NCBI GenBank assembly: GCA_035719045.1
Contig: DASTGO010000179.1
Location: 1 to 8,780, forward strand
Origin: DASTGO01 sp035719045
GTDB taxonomy: Bacteria; Actinomycetota; Actinomycetes; Actinomycetales; Kineosporiaceae
Direction: 5' to 3'
Length of the DNA: 8,780 nt
Below, piece after piece: positions 1-5,049 of the stretch. Made by a program: the position numbers and the translations under genes. The notes beneath the pieces were generated by a model, which had not been told where the DNA came from, made no database searches, and worked only from the letters and a program-made list of their open reading frames with translations. Within the stretch, counting starts at the first letter, position 1. Each line of letters begins with the position of its first letter.

Positions 1-1
1 G

Positions 2-397
2 GTGCTCGTGCGCCGCAGCGCGGGGGAACTGCTGGGCCACCGCCGGGCGGACACCAAGGACCTGTGGCCGGGCCTGCACGACTGCGCCGCGGGCGGGGTG
101 CTGCTGGCGGGGGAGGACCCCGACGACGGCGCCGTCCGCGAGCTCGCCGAGGAGGTCGGCGTACACGGCGTGCCGCTGCAACCGTTGCTGCGCCTGTGGT
201 ACAGGGGTGCGCACACCCACTACCTCGCCCACGTCTACCAGACGGTCTGGGACGGCGAGGTCACCTTCGCCGACGGGGAGGTGGCGGCAGCGTGGTGGGA
301 GCCGGAGGCCGTCCTGGCGGGCCGGCTGCGCGATCCCGGCTGGCCGTTCGTGCCGGACACCCGGGAGATCCTGCGGCGCCTCGGGATCGCCGGCTGA
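2..397 (+). CDS. Nudix hydrolase (5' end cut by window edge)
   Basis: A complete Nudix box is visible: Gly32, five residues, Glu38, seven residues, then RELAEEVGV at residues 46-54 (numbered from base 2). The glutamates of REUXEEXGU bind the catalytic metal in this family, which cleaves nucleoside diphosphates linked to another moiety. The segment TKDLWPG (residues 18-24) and a Gly-Gly just before the box resemble the YfcD/isopentenyl-isomerase-like Nudix branch, but the substrate cannot be told. The readable frame begins already inside the first beta strand (VLVRR), so the true N-terminus almost certainly lies left of the window; the GTG at base 2 is merely the first possible codon. The gene ends with TGA at 395-397 and converges on the DUF3054 gene, with only 29 bases between the two stop codons. 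No link to the proteasome genes is evident. Confidence 0.9.
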   Translation: MLVRRSAGELLGHRRADTKDLWPGLHDCAAGGVLLAGEDPDDGAVRELAEEVGVHGVPLQPLLRLWYRGAHTHYLAHVYQTVWDGEVTFADGEVAAAWWEPEAVLAGRLRDPGWPFVPDTREILRRLGIAG

Positions 398-426
398 CGC
401 TGCCGTGCGGGCTGCTCGTGCGCGGG

Positions 427-858
427 CTACCCGGCCGCCTGCCGCCGGCGCGCCGACCAGCGGGCCACCGCACGCCAGCCGACCAGGAAGATGGTCAGGA
501 AGGTCGTGGCCACCGCGACGAACGACGGCGGGGTCCCGTCGTGGCTGACCGTGTGCCGCAGCACCATCCCGACCGTCACCGTGGCCACCACGAGCACCGC
601 CCCGGTCGTCCAGGCCAGCGGCCGGGCCCGGCGCAGACCGACCACGGCCCACCCCGCCATCAGCCCGGTGAGGAACGGCCAGAGCGTGACCAGGACTCCG
701 GTCACGGCCTCGTTCTCGTTGTGGGAGCGGCGGCCGAGCAGGACGAAGACGACCACGGCGACCAGATCGACGACGATCGCGGGCGCGGCGCGGTCCGCGG
801 CGTCGGAGCCGGCGGCCGGCGGCGGGGCGGCGGCGGGGGTTCTGCTCACGGCGCCCAT
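427..858 (-). CDS. DUF3054-type four-helix membrane protein
   Basis: This 143-residue protein has four hydrophobic segments at about residues 25-42, 53-75, 82-100 and 112-129, after a Pro/Ala-rich cytosolic N-terminus and before an Arg-rich C-terminus (positive-inside). The first helix ends in GRRSHNE (42-48) and the second contains TLWPFLTGLMAGW, a pattern I associate with the DUF3054 family of small actinobacterial and haloarchaeal membrane proteins of unknown function. The ATG at 858 is chosen because everything upstream in the same frame is low-complexity and overlaps dop antisense; a GTG at 849, with AGGATGG before it, is an alternative start. It is transcribed away from dop and shares with it a 120-base divergent intergenic region. 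Function is unknown. Family assignment is from memory of the pattern, not a search. Confidence 0.75.
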   Translation of the reverse strand: MGAVSRTPAAAPPPAAGSDAADRAAPAIVVDLVAVVVFVLLGRRSHNENEAVTGVLVTLWPFLTGLMAGWAVVGLRRARPLAWTTGAVLVVATVTVGMVLRHTVSHDGTPPSFVAVATTFLTIFLVGWRAVARWSARRRQAAG

Positions 859-936
859 CCTGTCAGCCGCCCCCTCGGCCCCCGCTCGGGTGGTGGCTCC
901 GGGTGCCTTCGCGCATTCGGGCCCGTGTCGGCGGGG

Positions 937-958
937 TCCGGCAGGAGGCGGTGCCGGA
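937..958. promoter_or_regulatory. Operator-like inverted repeat over the dop -35 region
   Basis: A perfect 7-bp inverted repeat, TCCGGCA-N8-TGCCGGA, is centred about 31 bp upstream of the predicted dop transcription start. It covers the place where the -35 element should be, and no TTGACA-like hexamer is visible there. It also lies in the divergent region shared with the DUF3054 gene, so a bound regulator could affect both. Operator function is inference from position and symmetry. Confidence 0.35.
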
Positions 959-966
959 ACGCCTCG

Positions 967-979
967 TAGGCTGCCGGTA
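967..979 (+). promoter_or_regulatory. Predicted leaderless promoter of dop (-10 TAGGCT)
   Basis: TAGGCT (967-972) fits the actinobacterial TANNNT -10 consensus and is followed by exactly six bases and then the dop ATG at 979. That places the transcription start on the A of the start codon, giving a leaderless mRNA. No convincing Shine-Dalgarno precedes the ATG. The same spacing recurs at three other genes in the window, which strengthens the call. Confidence 0.55.
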
Positions 980-2499
980 TGACGGTCAGGCGCGTGATGG
1001 GGATCGAGACCGAGTTCGGCGTCTCGGCGCCGGGTGACCCGACCGCCAATGCGATGCTGCTGTCCAGCCAGGTGGTCAACGCCTATGCGGCTCCGCTGGG
1101 CAGCCGGGCCGGCCGGGCGCGGTGGGACTACGAGGACGAGGCGCCTCTGCGGGATGCCCGCGGCTGGGAGATCAGCCGGGAGAACGCCGACCCCAGCCAG
1201 CTCACCGACGTGGCCGAGGACCCGGGGCTGGCCAACGTCATCCTCACCAACGGCGCGCGGCTGTACGTCGACCACGCCCACCCCGAGTACTCCTCACCGG
1301 AGGTGACCAACCCCCGCGACGCCGTGCTGTGGGACAAGGCGGGGGAACTGGTCATGCTGCAGGCGGTGCGCCGGATCGCCCAGACCCCGGGACTGGGTCC
1401 GGTGAACCTCTACAAGAACAACACCGACAACAAGGGTGCCTCCTACGGCACCCATGAGAACTACCTGATGCGCCGGGACACCCCGTTCTCGGAGATCGTC
1501 CGGTACCTCACCCCGTTCTTCGTCTCCCGGCAGGTGGTCTGCGGTGCGGGCCGGGTCGGACGCGGGCAGGACGGCACCGGGATCGGCTTCCAGATCAGCC
1601 AGCGCGCGGACTTCTTCGAGGTCGAGGTCGGGCTGGAGACCACCCTCAAGCGGCCGATCATCAACACCCGGGACGAGCCGCACGCCAGCGCCGACCGCTT
1701 CCGGCGGCTGCACGTGATCATCGGCGATGCCAACCTGCTCGAGGTGGCGACCTTCCTCAAGGTCGGGACCACGGCACTGGTCCTGGAGCTGATCGAGCAG
1801 CGCGGATTCACCCGGGACCTGTCCGTGGAGCGACCGGTGTCCGGTCTGCACGCCGTCTCCCATGACGCCACGCTGCGCGCCCTGCTCAGCCTGCGTGAAG
1901 GGGGCACCCTGACCGCCGTGCAGCTGCAGTGGGCCTACTTCGAGCAGGTGTCGGCCTTCCTGTCCGACCGGTACGGCGAGGGCGTGGACCCGGTGACCGC
2001 CGAGGTGATGCGCCGCTGGGAGAGCGTCCTCACCCGGCTGGAGTCCGACCCGATGTCGCTGTCCCGCGAGTTGGAGTGGGTGGCGAAGCTGCGGGTGCTG
2101 GAAGGGTTCCGCCAGCGGGAGAACCTCGGCTGGGACTCTCCTCGGCTCGCGGCGATCGACCTGCAGTGGTCGGACCTGCGCCCCGAGAAGGGCCTGTACC
2201 AGCGGCTCGTCGCCCGCGACCAGGTGGAGCGGCTGGTGTCCGACGAGGAGATCAGGCGTGCGATGCAGGAGCCGCCGGACGACACCCGGGCGTACTTCCG
2301 GGGCCGCTGCCTGTCGCGTTACGGCGAGCACGTCGCGGCGGCCTCCTGGGACTCGGTCATCTTCGATGTGCCGGGCCGCGGCGCCCTGCAACGGGTGCCG
2401 ACCCTGGATCCCACCCGTGGCACCCGCGAGCACGTCGGTGCCCTGCTGGAGCGTTCCCCGACGGCGGCGGACCTGGTCGACGCCCTCAGCGGACGCTGA
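979..2499 (+). CDS. dop: Dop, Pup deamidase/depupylase
   Basis: The 506-residue product closely follows Mycobacterium tuberculosis Dop along its whole length. Visible marks are GIETEFG at 8-14 (the ATP/metal-binding glutamates), the Dop-specific loop with WDYEDEAPLRDARG at about 49-62, LYVDHAHPEY at 95-104 with the catalytic aspartate Asp98, KNNTDNKGASYGTHENYL at 146-163, and NTRDEPHA at 229-236, all typical of the carboxylate-amine ligase-like Dop/PafA fold. Dop converts Pup ending in Gln to Glu in species that need it and hydrolyses the isopeptide bond between Pup and substrate lysines. The Dop loop separates it from the paralogue PafA further right. The ATG at 979 is favoured by the -10 box six bases upstream and by the length before the first motif; Met7 (997) is a less likely start. 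It is followed by a strong hairpin and not directly by pup. Confidence 0.97.
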   Translation: MTVRRVMGIETEFGVSAPGDPTANAMLLSSQVVNAYAAPLGSRAGRARWDYEDEAPLRDARGWEISRENADPSQLTDVAEDPGLANVILTNGARLYVDHAHPEYSSPEVTNPRDAVLWDKAGELVMLQAVRRIAQTPGLGPVNLYKNNTDNKGASYGTHENYLMRRDTPFSEIVRYLTPFFVSRQVVCGAGRVGRGQDGTGIGFQISQRADFFEVEVGLETTLKRPIINTRDEPHASADRFRRLHVIIGDANLLEVATFLKVGTTALVLELIEQRGFTRDLSVERPVSGLHAVSHDATLRALLSLREGGTLTAVQLQWAYFEQVSAFLSDRYGEGVDPVTAEVMRRWESVLTRLESDPMSLSRELEWVAKLRVLEGFRQRENLGWDSPRLAAIDLQWSDLRPEKGLYQRLVARDQVERLVSDEEIRRAMQEPPDDTRAYFRGRCLSRYGEHVAAASWDSVIFDVPGRGALQRVPTLDPTRGTREHVGALLERSPTAADLVDALSGR

Positions 2500-2543
2500 C
2501 GGCGCCCCACCACCGCAACTGACGGCGGCCGCGGGGCGCCGTC
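2498..2543 (+). terminator. Strong hairpin ending dop, putative terminator
   Basis: GACGGCGCCCC (2498-2508) and GGGGCGCCGTC (2533-2543) form a perfect 11-bp inverted repeat with a 24-base loop. The left arm starts inside the dop stop codon. There is no T-tract after it, which is common for actinobacterial intrinsic terminators. It suggests that dop is transcribed separately from the genes to its right. Confidence 0.5.
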
Positions 2544-2580
2544 GCCGTTCCGGCTCGGCTCGGCACCACGGGTCGCCGGG

Positions 2581-2624
2581 TATGCGGGCCGTAAGGCCTC
2601 TTCCCGCATTGGGTACGGAATGCG
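2581..2624. repeat. Overlapping alternative hairpins in the dop to PRPP synthetase-like gap
   Basis: ATGCGGG (2582-2588) pairs with CCCGCAT (2603-2609), and the overlapping CGCATT (2605-2610) pairs with AATGCG (2619-2624). The middle arm can therefore form either a 7-bp or a 6-bp stem but not both. The region lies upstream of the predicted promoter of the next gene, so it would be either the dop 3' untranslated end or DNA-level symmetry. Function is unknown. Confidence 0.3.
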
Positions 2625-2633
2625 CTCGCCTGG

Positions 2634-2694
2634 TGACATCACGTCGATGACGTCAGCGATTCGACCCTCCCGGCCGTCAGCGATGGGTGACGGC
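2634..2694. promoter_or_regulatory. Cluster of TGAC/GTCA palindromes, putative operator
   Basis: Three symmetric elements lie within 61 bp just upstream of the -10 box of the PRPP synthetase-like gene: TGACATCA (2634-2641), the perfect palindrome TGACGTCA (2648-2655), and GCCGTCA-N8-TGACGGC (2673-2694), which ends on the base before the -10 hexamer. The centres of the last two are 32 bp apart, about three helical turns. The shared TGAC half-site and the position across the -35 to -10 region suggest binding by a dimeric repressor or activator; its identity cannot be read from the sequence. Confidence 0.4.
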
Positions 2695-2707
2695 TACCCT
2701 GAAGCCG
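2695..2707 (+). promoter_or_regulatory. Predicted leaderless promoter of the PRPP synthetase-like gene (-10 TACCCT)
   Basis: TACCCT (2695-2700) is followed by six bases and then GTG at 2707, so transcription should begin on the G of the start codon. There is no Shine-Dalgarno upstream. This spacing is also what fixes 2707 as the start over the in-frame ATG at 2620, which would add 29 residues that do not resemble the family. Confidence 0.55.
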
Positions 2708-3648
2708 TGCCCGACGAGTTCGTCCTGATGGCTGGGTCCGCGTCTCAGCGGCTGGGCCAGGCGATCGCCGACTACCTGGACCATCCGCTCACCCCCGGAG
2801 AGGTCCTGCGGTTCTCCGACGGCAACCTCTTCGTCCGGGTGCAGGAGAACGTGCGTGGCCGGGACGTGTTCCTGGTCCAGGCCATGGCGTTCGACCCGAA
2901 CAACGAGTTCGTCGAGCTGTTGTTCTGGATCGACGCCCTGCGCCGGGCCAGTGCGGCCTCCGTGACCGTGGTGATGCCCTACTTCTCCTACGCCAAGGGC
3001 GACAAGAAGGACGAGCCCCGGGTGTCCATCCGGGCCCGGGTCTGCGCCGACGCGATCGAGGCAGCCGGGGCCAACCGGGTGGTGACGATGGACCTGCACG
3101 CCCCGCAGGTGCAGGGCTTCTTCCGGGTGCCGGTGGACGATCTGCGGGCCGAACCGGTGCTCGCCGAGGTGCTGGCCGCGAAGCTGCCGGACAACCTGGT
3201 CGTGGTCGCCCCGGACGCCGGGTTCGCCAAGCGGGCCCGAGGCCTGGCCAACCGCCTGCAGGCGCCGCTGGCGATCGCCGACAAGCGGCGGGTCGCCCAT
3301 GACGAGCAGGCCGAGATCATGGAGATCATCGGCGATGTGCGGGGGCGGGTGGCGGTCCTCATCGACGACTTCACCATCTCCGCCGGCACCCTGGTCGACG
3401 CCGCGGACAAGCTCGTCGAGCGCGGTGCCGAGCAGGTGTACGCCGCGGTCAGCCACGGCCTGCTCACCAGGGACGCTGTACGCAAACTGGACGGCAGCCC
3501 CATCGAGCGGCTGTTCATGACCGACACGATCGAGGGTCATGTGGCCACCCTGCCGGCCAAGGTGGAGATCGTCTCGGTGGCCCCGCTGTTCGGCGAGGCG
3601 ATCCGGCGGATCTCCCGGCGCGAGAGCGTCAGCGTGCTGTTCTCCTGA
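2707..3648 (+). CDS. Ribose-phosphate pyrophosphokinase (PRPP synthetase) family protein, divergent
   Basis: The 313-residue product has the length and two-domain architecture of PRPP synthetases, which make phosphoribosyl pyrophosphate from ATP and ribose 5-phosphate for nucleotide, histidine and tryptophan synthesis. Visible family marks are RFSDGN (35-40), ENVRGRD (47-53), the catalytic-loop region YAKGDKKDEPR (95-105), MDLHAPQVQGFF with His131 (128-139), ADKRR (191-195), DDFTISAGT (220-228) and the C-terminal EAIRRIS (297-303). Several key positions differ from E. coli or human enzymes: the adenine-contacting Glu39 is Asn40, Arg96-Gln97 are Lys97-Gly98, and the ribose-phosphate loop DDMxDTxGT reads DDFTISAGT, losing Asp224 and changing Thr225 to Ser. 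It may be a PRPP synthetase subclass with altered properties or a regulatory paralogue. It sits between dop and pup, an unusual place. The GTG start is set by the -10 box six bases upstream and by family length. Confidence 0.88.
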   Translation: MPDEFVLMAGSASQRLGQAIADYLDHPLTPGEVLRFSDGNLFVRVQENVRGRDVFLVQAMAFDPNNEFVELLFWIDALRRASAASVTVVMPYFSYAKGDKKDEPRVSIRARVCADAIEAAGANRVVTMDLHAPQVQGFFRVPVDDLRAEPVLAEVLAAKLPDNLVVVAPDAGFAKRARGLANRLQAPLAIADKRRVAHDEQAEIMEIIGDVRGRVAVLIDDFTISAGTLVDAADKLVERGAEQVYAAVSHGLLTRDAVRKLDGSPIERLFMTDTIEGHVATLPAKVEIVSVAPLFGEAIRRISRRESVSVLFS

Positions 3649-3679
3649 ACCACGGCTGTCCTCACCGGCTGTCCAAGGG

Positions 3680-3731
3680 CCCACGGCTGCCCCGGCTGCG
3701 GCCCACCCGCGGGTGGTCCCGTGCCCGTGGG
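3680..3731 (+). terminator. Nested inverted repeats after the PRPP synthetase-like gene, possible terminator
   Basis: CCCACGG (3680-3686) can pair with CCGTGGG (3725-3731), enclosing a perfect 14-bp palindrome CCACCCGCGGGTGG (3703-3716). The structure begins about 30 bases after the stop codon. It lacks a T-tract. It may end transcription before the pup promoter; this is inference from position. Confidence 0.35.
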
Positions 3732-3780
3732 TGGGGTGCGCCGCGACAGCGGTCCCGCGACGTTCGTGGCTGGTGCGGCT

Positions 3781-3786
3781 TAGGAT
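3781..3786 (+). promoter_or_regulatory. Candidate -10 box for pup (TAGGAT)
   Basis: TAGGAT fits TANNNT and is the best -10 candidate in the 266-base gap before pup. It predicts a start near 3793 and a pup leader of about 120 bases. No clear -35 element is seen, and no start codon lies at the predicted start site, so pup would not be leaderless, consistent with its strong Shine-Dalgarno. Confidence 0.4.
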
Positions 3787-3814
3787 CGAAGGCAGGCGCC
3801 ACGGCGCCGGACCA

Positions 3815-3848
3815 ACCGGATGACGCCCGGCGACGGGCGGAGTCCGGT
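3815..3848 (+). ncRNA. GNRA-capped structured element in the pup leader
   Basis: An outer stem ACCGGA/TCCGGT (3815-3820 with 3843-3848) and an inner stem CGCCCG/CGGGCG (3824-3829 with 3834-3839) are capped by the GNRA tetraloop GCGA. The 3x3 internal loop TGA/GAG can be read as a U-G wobble followed by tandem G-A and A-G pairs, so the whole element may be one continuous 15-pair helix. It lies inside the predicted pup 5' leader, not in a gene. It is a predicted cis element, with no known RNA family recognised. Confidence 0.4.
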
Positions 3849-3899
3849 GGCAGTGACGGCGAGCGGACGGCTGCGCAGGTGCGGGCGACGCGTGATGGT

Positions 3900-3915
3900 T
3901 CAGGAGGGATCCTGA
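3900..3915 (+). promoter_or_regulatory. Hairpin enclosing the pup Shine-Dalgarno
   Basis: TCAGGA-GGGA-TCCTGA is a perfect 6-bp stem with a GNRA-type loop (GGGA). It contains the Shine-Dalgarno AGGAGG (3902-3907) and ends on the A of the pup ATG. If it folds in the mRNA it would hide the ribosome binding site, so pup translation could depend on opening of the hairpin. The pairing is seen directly; the regulatory role is inference. Confidence 0.5.
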
Positions 3916-4106
3916 TGTCCGGTCAGGAGCAGCAGCGCCCCCGCGGGCGTGACGGCGAGCCCGACGACGCACCCCCGGTCCCCACGGCGCCCCAGACGCA
4001 GGCCAAGGACGACGACGTCGACGCCATCCTCGACGAGATCGACGAGGTCCTCGAGAGCAATGCCGAGGAGTTCGTCAAGGGCTTCGTGCAGAAGGGGGGC
4101 GAGTGA
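3915..4106 (+). CDS. pup: Pup, prokaryotic ubiquitin-like protein
   Basis: The 63-residue product has the Pup pattern: a polar, Pro-rich, disordered N-terminal half (residues 1-30), the helical ARC-binding segment DVDAILDEIDEVLESNAEEFV (34-54), and the C-terminus FVQKGGE (57-63). Pup is joined through its C-terminal glutamate to substrate lysines by PafA, marking them for the proteasome. This Pup is encoded with a terminal Glu codon (GAG at 4101-4103), so the Gln-to-Glu deamidation needed in mycobacteria is not required. Lysines are at 31, 55 and 60. The ATG is set by a perfect AGGAGG seven bases upstream; an in-frame GTG at 3879 would add 12 residues and lacks such support. prcB follows after 55 bases with its own predicted promoter. 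The start region folds into a hairpin described separately. Confidence 0.97.
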   Translation: MSGQEQQRPRGRDGEPDDAPPVPTAPQTQAKDDDVDAILDEIDEVLESNAEEFVKGFVQKGGE

Positions 4107-4149
4107 GGGCGTCGTGTCCCTCACCACCCCGTTCCGGGCCGCTGCTGGA

Positions 4150-4162
4150 TAGGGTCAGGGCG
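4150..4162 (+). promoter_or_regulatory. Predicted leaderless promoter of prcB (-10 TAGGGT)
   Basis: TAGGGT (4150-4155) is followed by six bases and then the prcB GTG at 4162. The only purine-rich run nearby (AGGG, 4157-4160) is one base from the start and too close to be a Shine-Dalgarno. This predicts internal transcription of prcBA that does not depend on the pup promoter, although read-through from pup is also likely over only 55 bases. Confidence 0.5.
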
Positions 4163-5049
4163 TGACCGACGCACGCAATGACCATCGGGCCGCCGGCCGG
4201 CTTCCCGATGCCTTCCTGACCCCTGGGTCGTCCTCGTTCACCGACTTCCTCGCCGGCTACGCCGCGGACCTGCTCCCCGGTCGGCGTGCGCTGCCGGCGG
4301 GAACCCTGCCCGAGGTGCCGCATGCCACGACGATCGTGGCGCTGACCTTCGCCGACGGCGTGCTGATGGCCGGCGACCGGCGGGCGACGATGGGGAACCT
4401 GATCGCCCACCGCGAGATGGAGAAGGTGTACCCGGCCGACGAGTACTCCTGTGTCGGGATCGCCGGTACCGCAGGGATCGCGGTGGAGCTCGTCCGCCTC
4501 TTCCAGGTGGAACTGGAGCACTACGAGAAGATCGAGGGCACGCTGATGTCCCTCGACGGCAAGGCGAACCGACTGTCGACGATGATTCGGGGCAACCTCG
4601 GGCTGGCCATGCAGGGGCTGGCCGTGGTGCCGCTGTTCGCCGGCTACGACCTCGACAGCGTCGCCGGGCGGATCTTCTCCTACGACGTCACCGGCGGCCG
4701 GTACGAGGAGCGGTACCACCACAGCGTCGGCTCGGGCTCGCTGTTCGCCCGCGGATCGCTGAAGAAGCGCTGGCGGCCCGGCCTCGACGCCGCGGCGGCG
4801 GTCCGGGTCGCGGTGGAGGCACTGTTCGACGCCGCCGACGACGACAGTGCCACCGGCGGCCCGGATGAGCAGCGGCGGCTGTACCCGGTGGTCGCCACCG
4901 TGACCTCCTCCGGGTACCGGCGCGTCCCGGACGAGGAGTTGGCTGCGGTCGTCAGCGACCTGCGCCGCGACAGTGAGCAGGCCTACCCGGCGGGTGCCAC
5001 GGGGCCGGGGACTGCGGCAGGGGCGGACCAGGAGGGTGACCCGCGATGA
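4162..5049 (+). CDS. prcB: PrcB, 20S proteasome beta subunit precursor
   Basis: The 295-residue precursor carries a propeptide of about 55 residues that is removed by autocleavage at PHA/TTIVAL, exposing Thr56 as the N-terminal nucleophile. Counted from that threonine, the catalytic set is in place: Thr1, Asp17 (precursor Asp72, in GDRR), Arg19 (Arg74) and Lys33 (Lys88, in EMEKVY). GSGS (190-193) and DDDSATGG (226-233) supply the remaining conserved active-site serine and aspartate positions. The product forms the two inner seven-membered rings of the proteasome and cuts pupylated proteins. The residue before the cleavage site is Ala, where Gly is more usual. A polar Gly/Ala-rich tail follows residue 273. 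The GTG start fits the propeptide length and the -10 box six bases upstream. Its stop overlaps the prcA start (ATGA), indicating translational coupling. Confidence 0.97.
   Translation: MTDARNDHRAAGRLPDAFLTPGSSSFTDFLAGYAADLLPGRRALPAGTLPEVPHATTIVALTFADGVLMAGDRRATMGNLIAHREMEKVYPADEYSCVGIAGTAGIAVELVRLFQVELEHYEKIEGTLMSLDGKANRLSTMIRGNLGLAMQGLAVVPLFAGYDLDSVAGRIFSYDVTGGRYEERYHHSVGSGSLFARGSLKKRWRPGLDAAAAVRVAVEALFDAADDDSATGGPDEQRRLYPVVATVTSSGYRRVPDEELAAVVSDLRRDSEQAYPAGATGPGTAAGADQEGDPR

Noticed and set aside
1294..2433. Long antisense open frame opposite dop (and similar ones opposite the PRPP synthetase-like gene and pafA)
   Set aside because: High-GC codon bias creates long open frames on the opposite strand. 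The translations are rich in Gly, Arg, His and Pro, lack recognisable motifs, and overlap clear family proteins.
2620..2706. In-frame ATG at 2620 as start of the PRPP synthetase-like gene
   Set aside because: It would add 29 residues without family similarity, has no Shine-Dalgarno, and lies upstream of the -10 box and operator-like repeats that point to GTG at 2707.
3907..3912. BamHI-type GGATCC at the pup start as a sign of cloning
   Set aside because: It is part of the hairpin symmetry and the flanks are continuous natural sequence; a single restriction site means nothing.
3879..3914. In-frame upstream GTG extending Pup by 12 residues
   Set aside because: The perfect AGGAGG at 3902-3907 is correctly spaced for the ATG at 3915, and the extension does not look like a Pup N-terminus.
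3853..3960. 12-bp direct repeat GTGACGGCGAGC (3853-3864 and 3949-3960)
   Set aside because: One copy is inside pup coding sequence, and a few exact 12-mers are expected by chance in a GC-rich window of this size.
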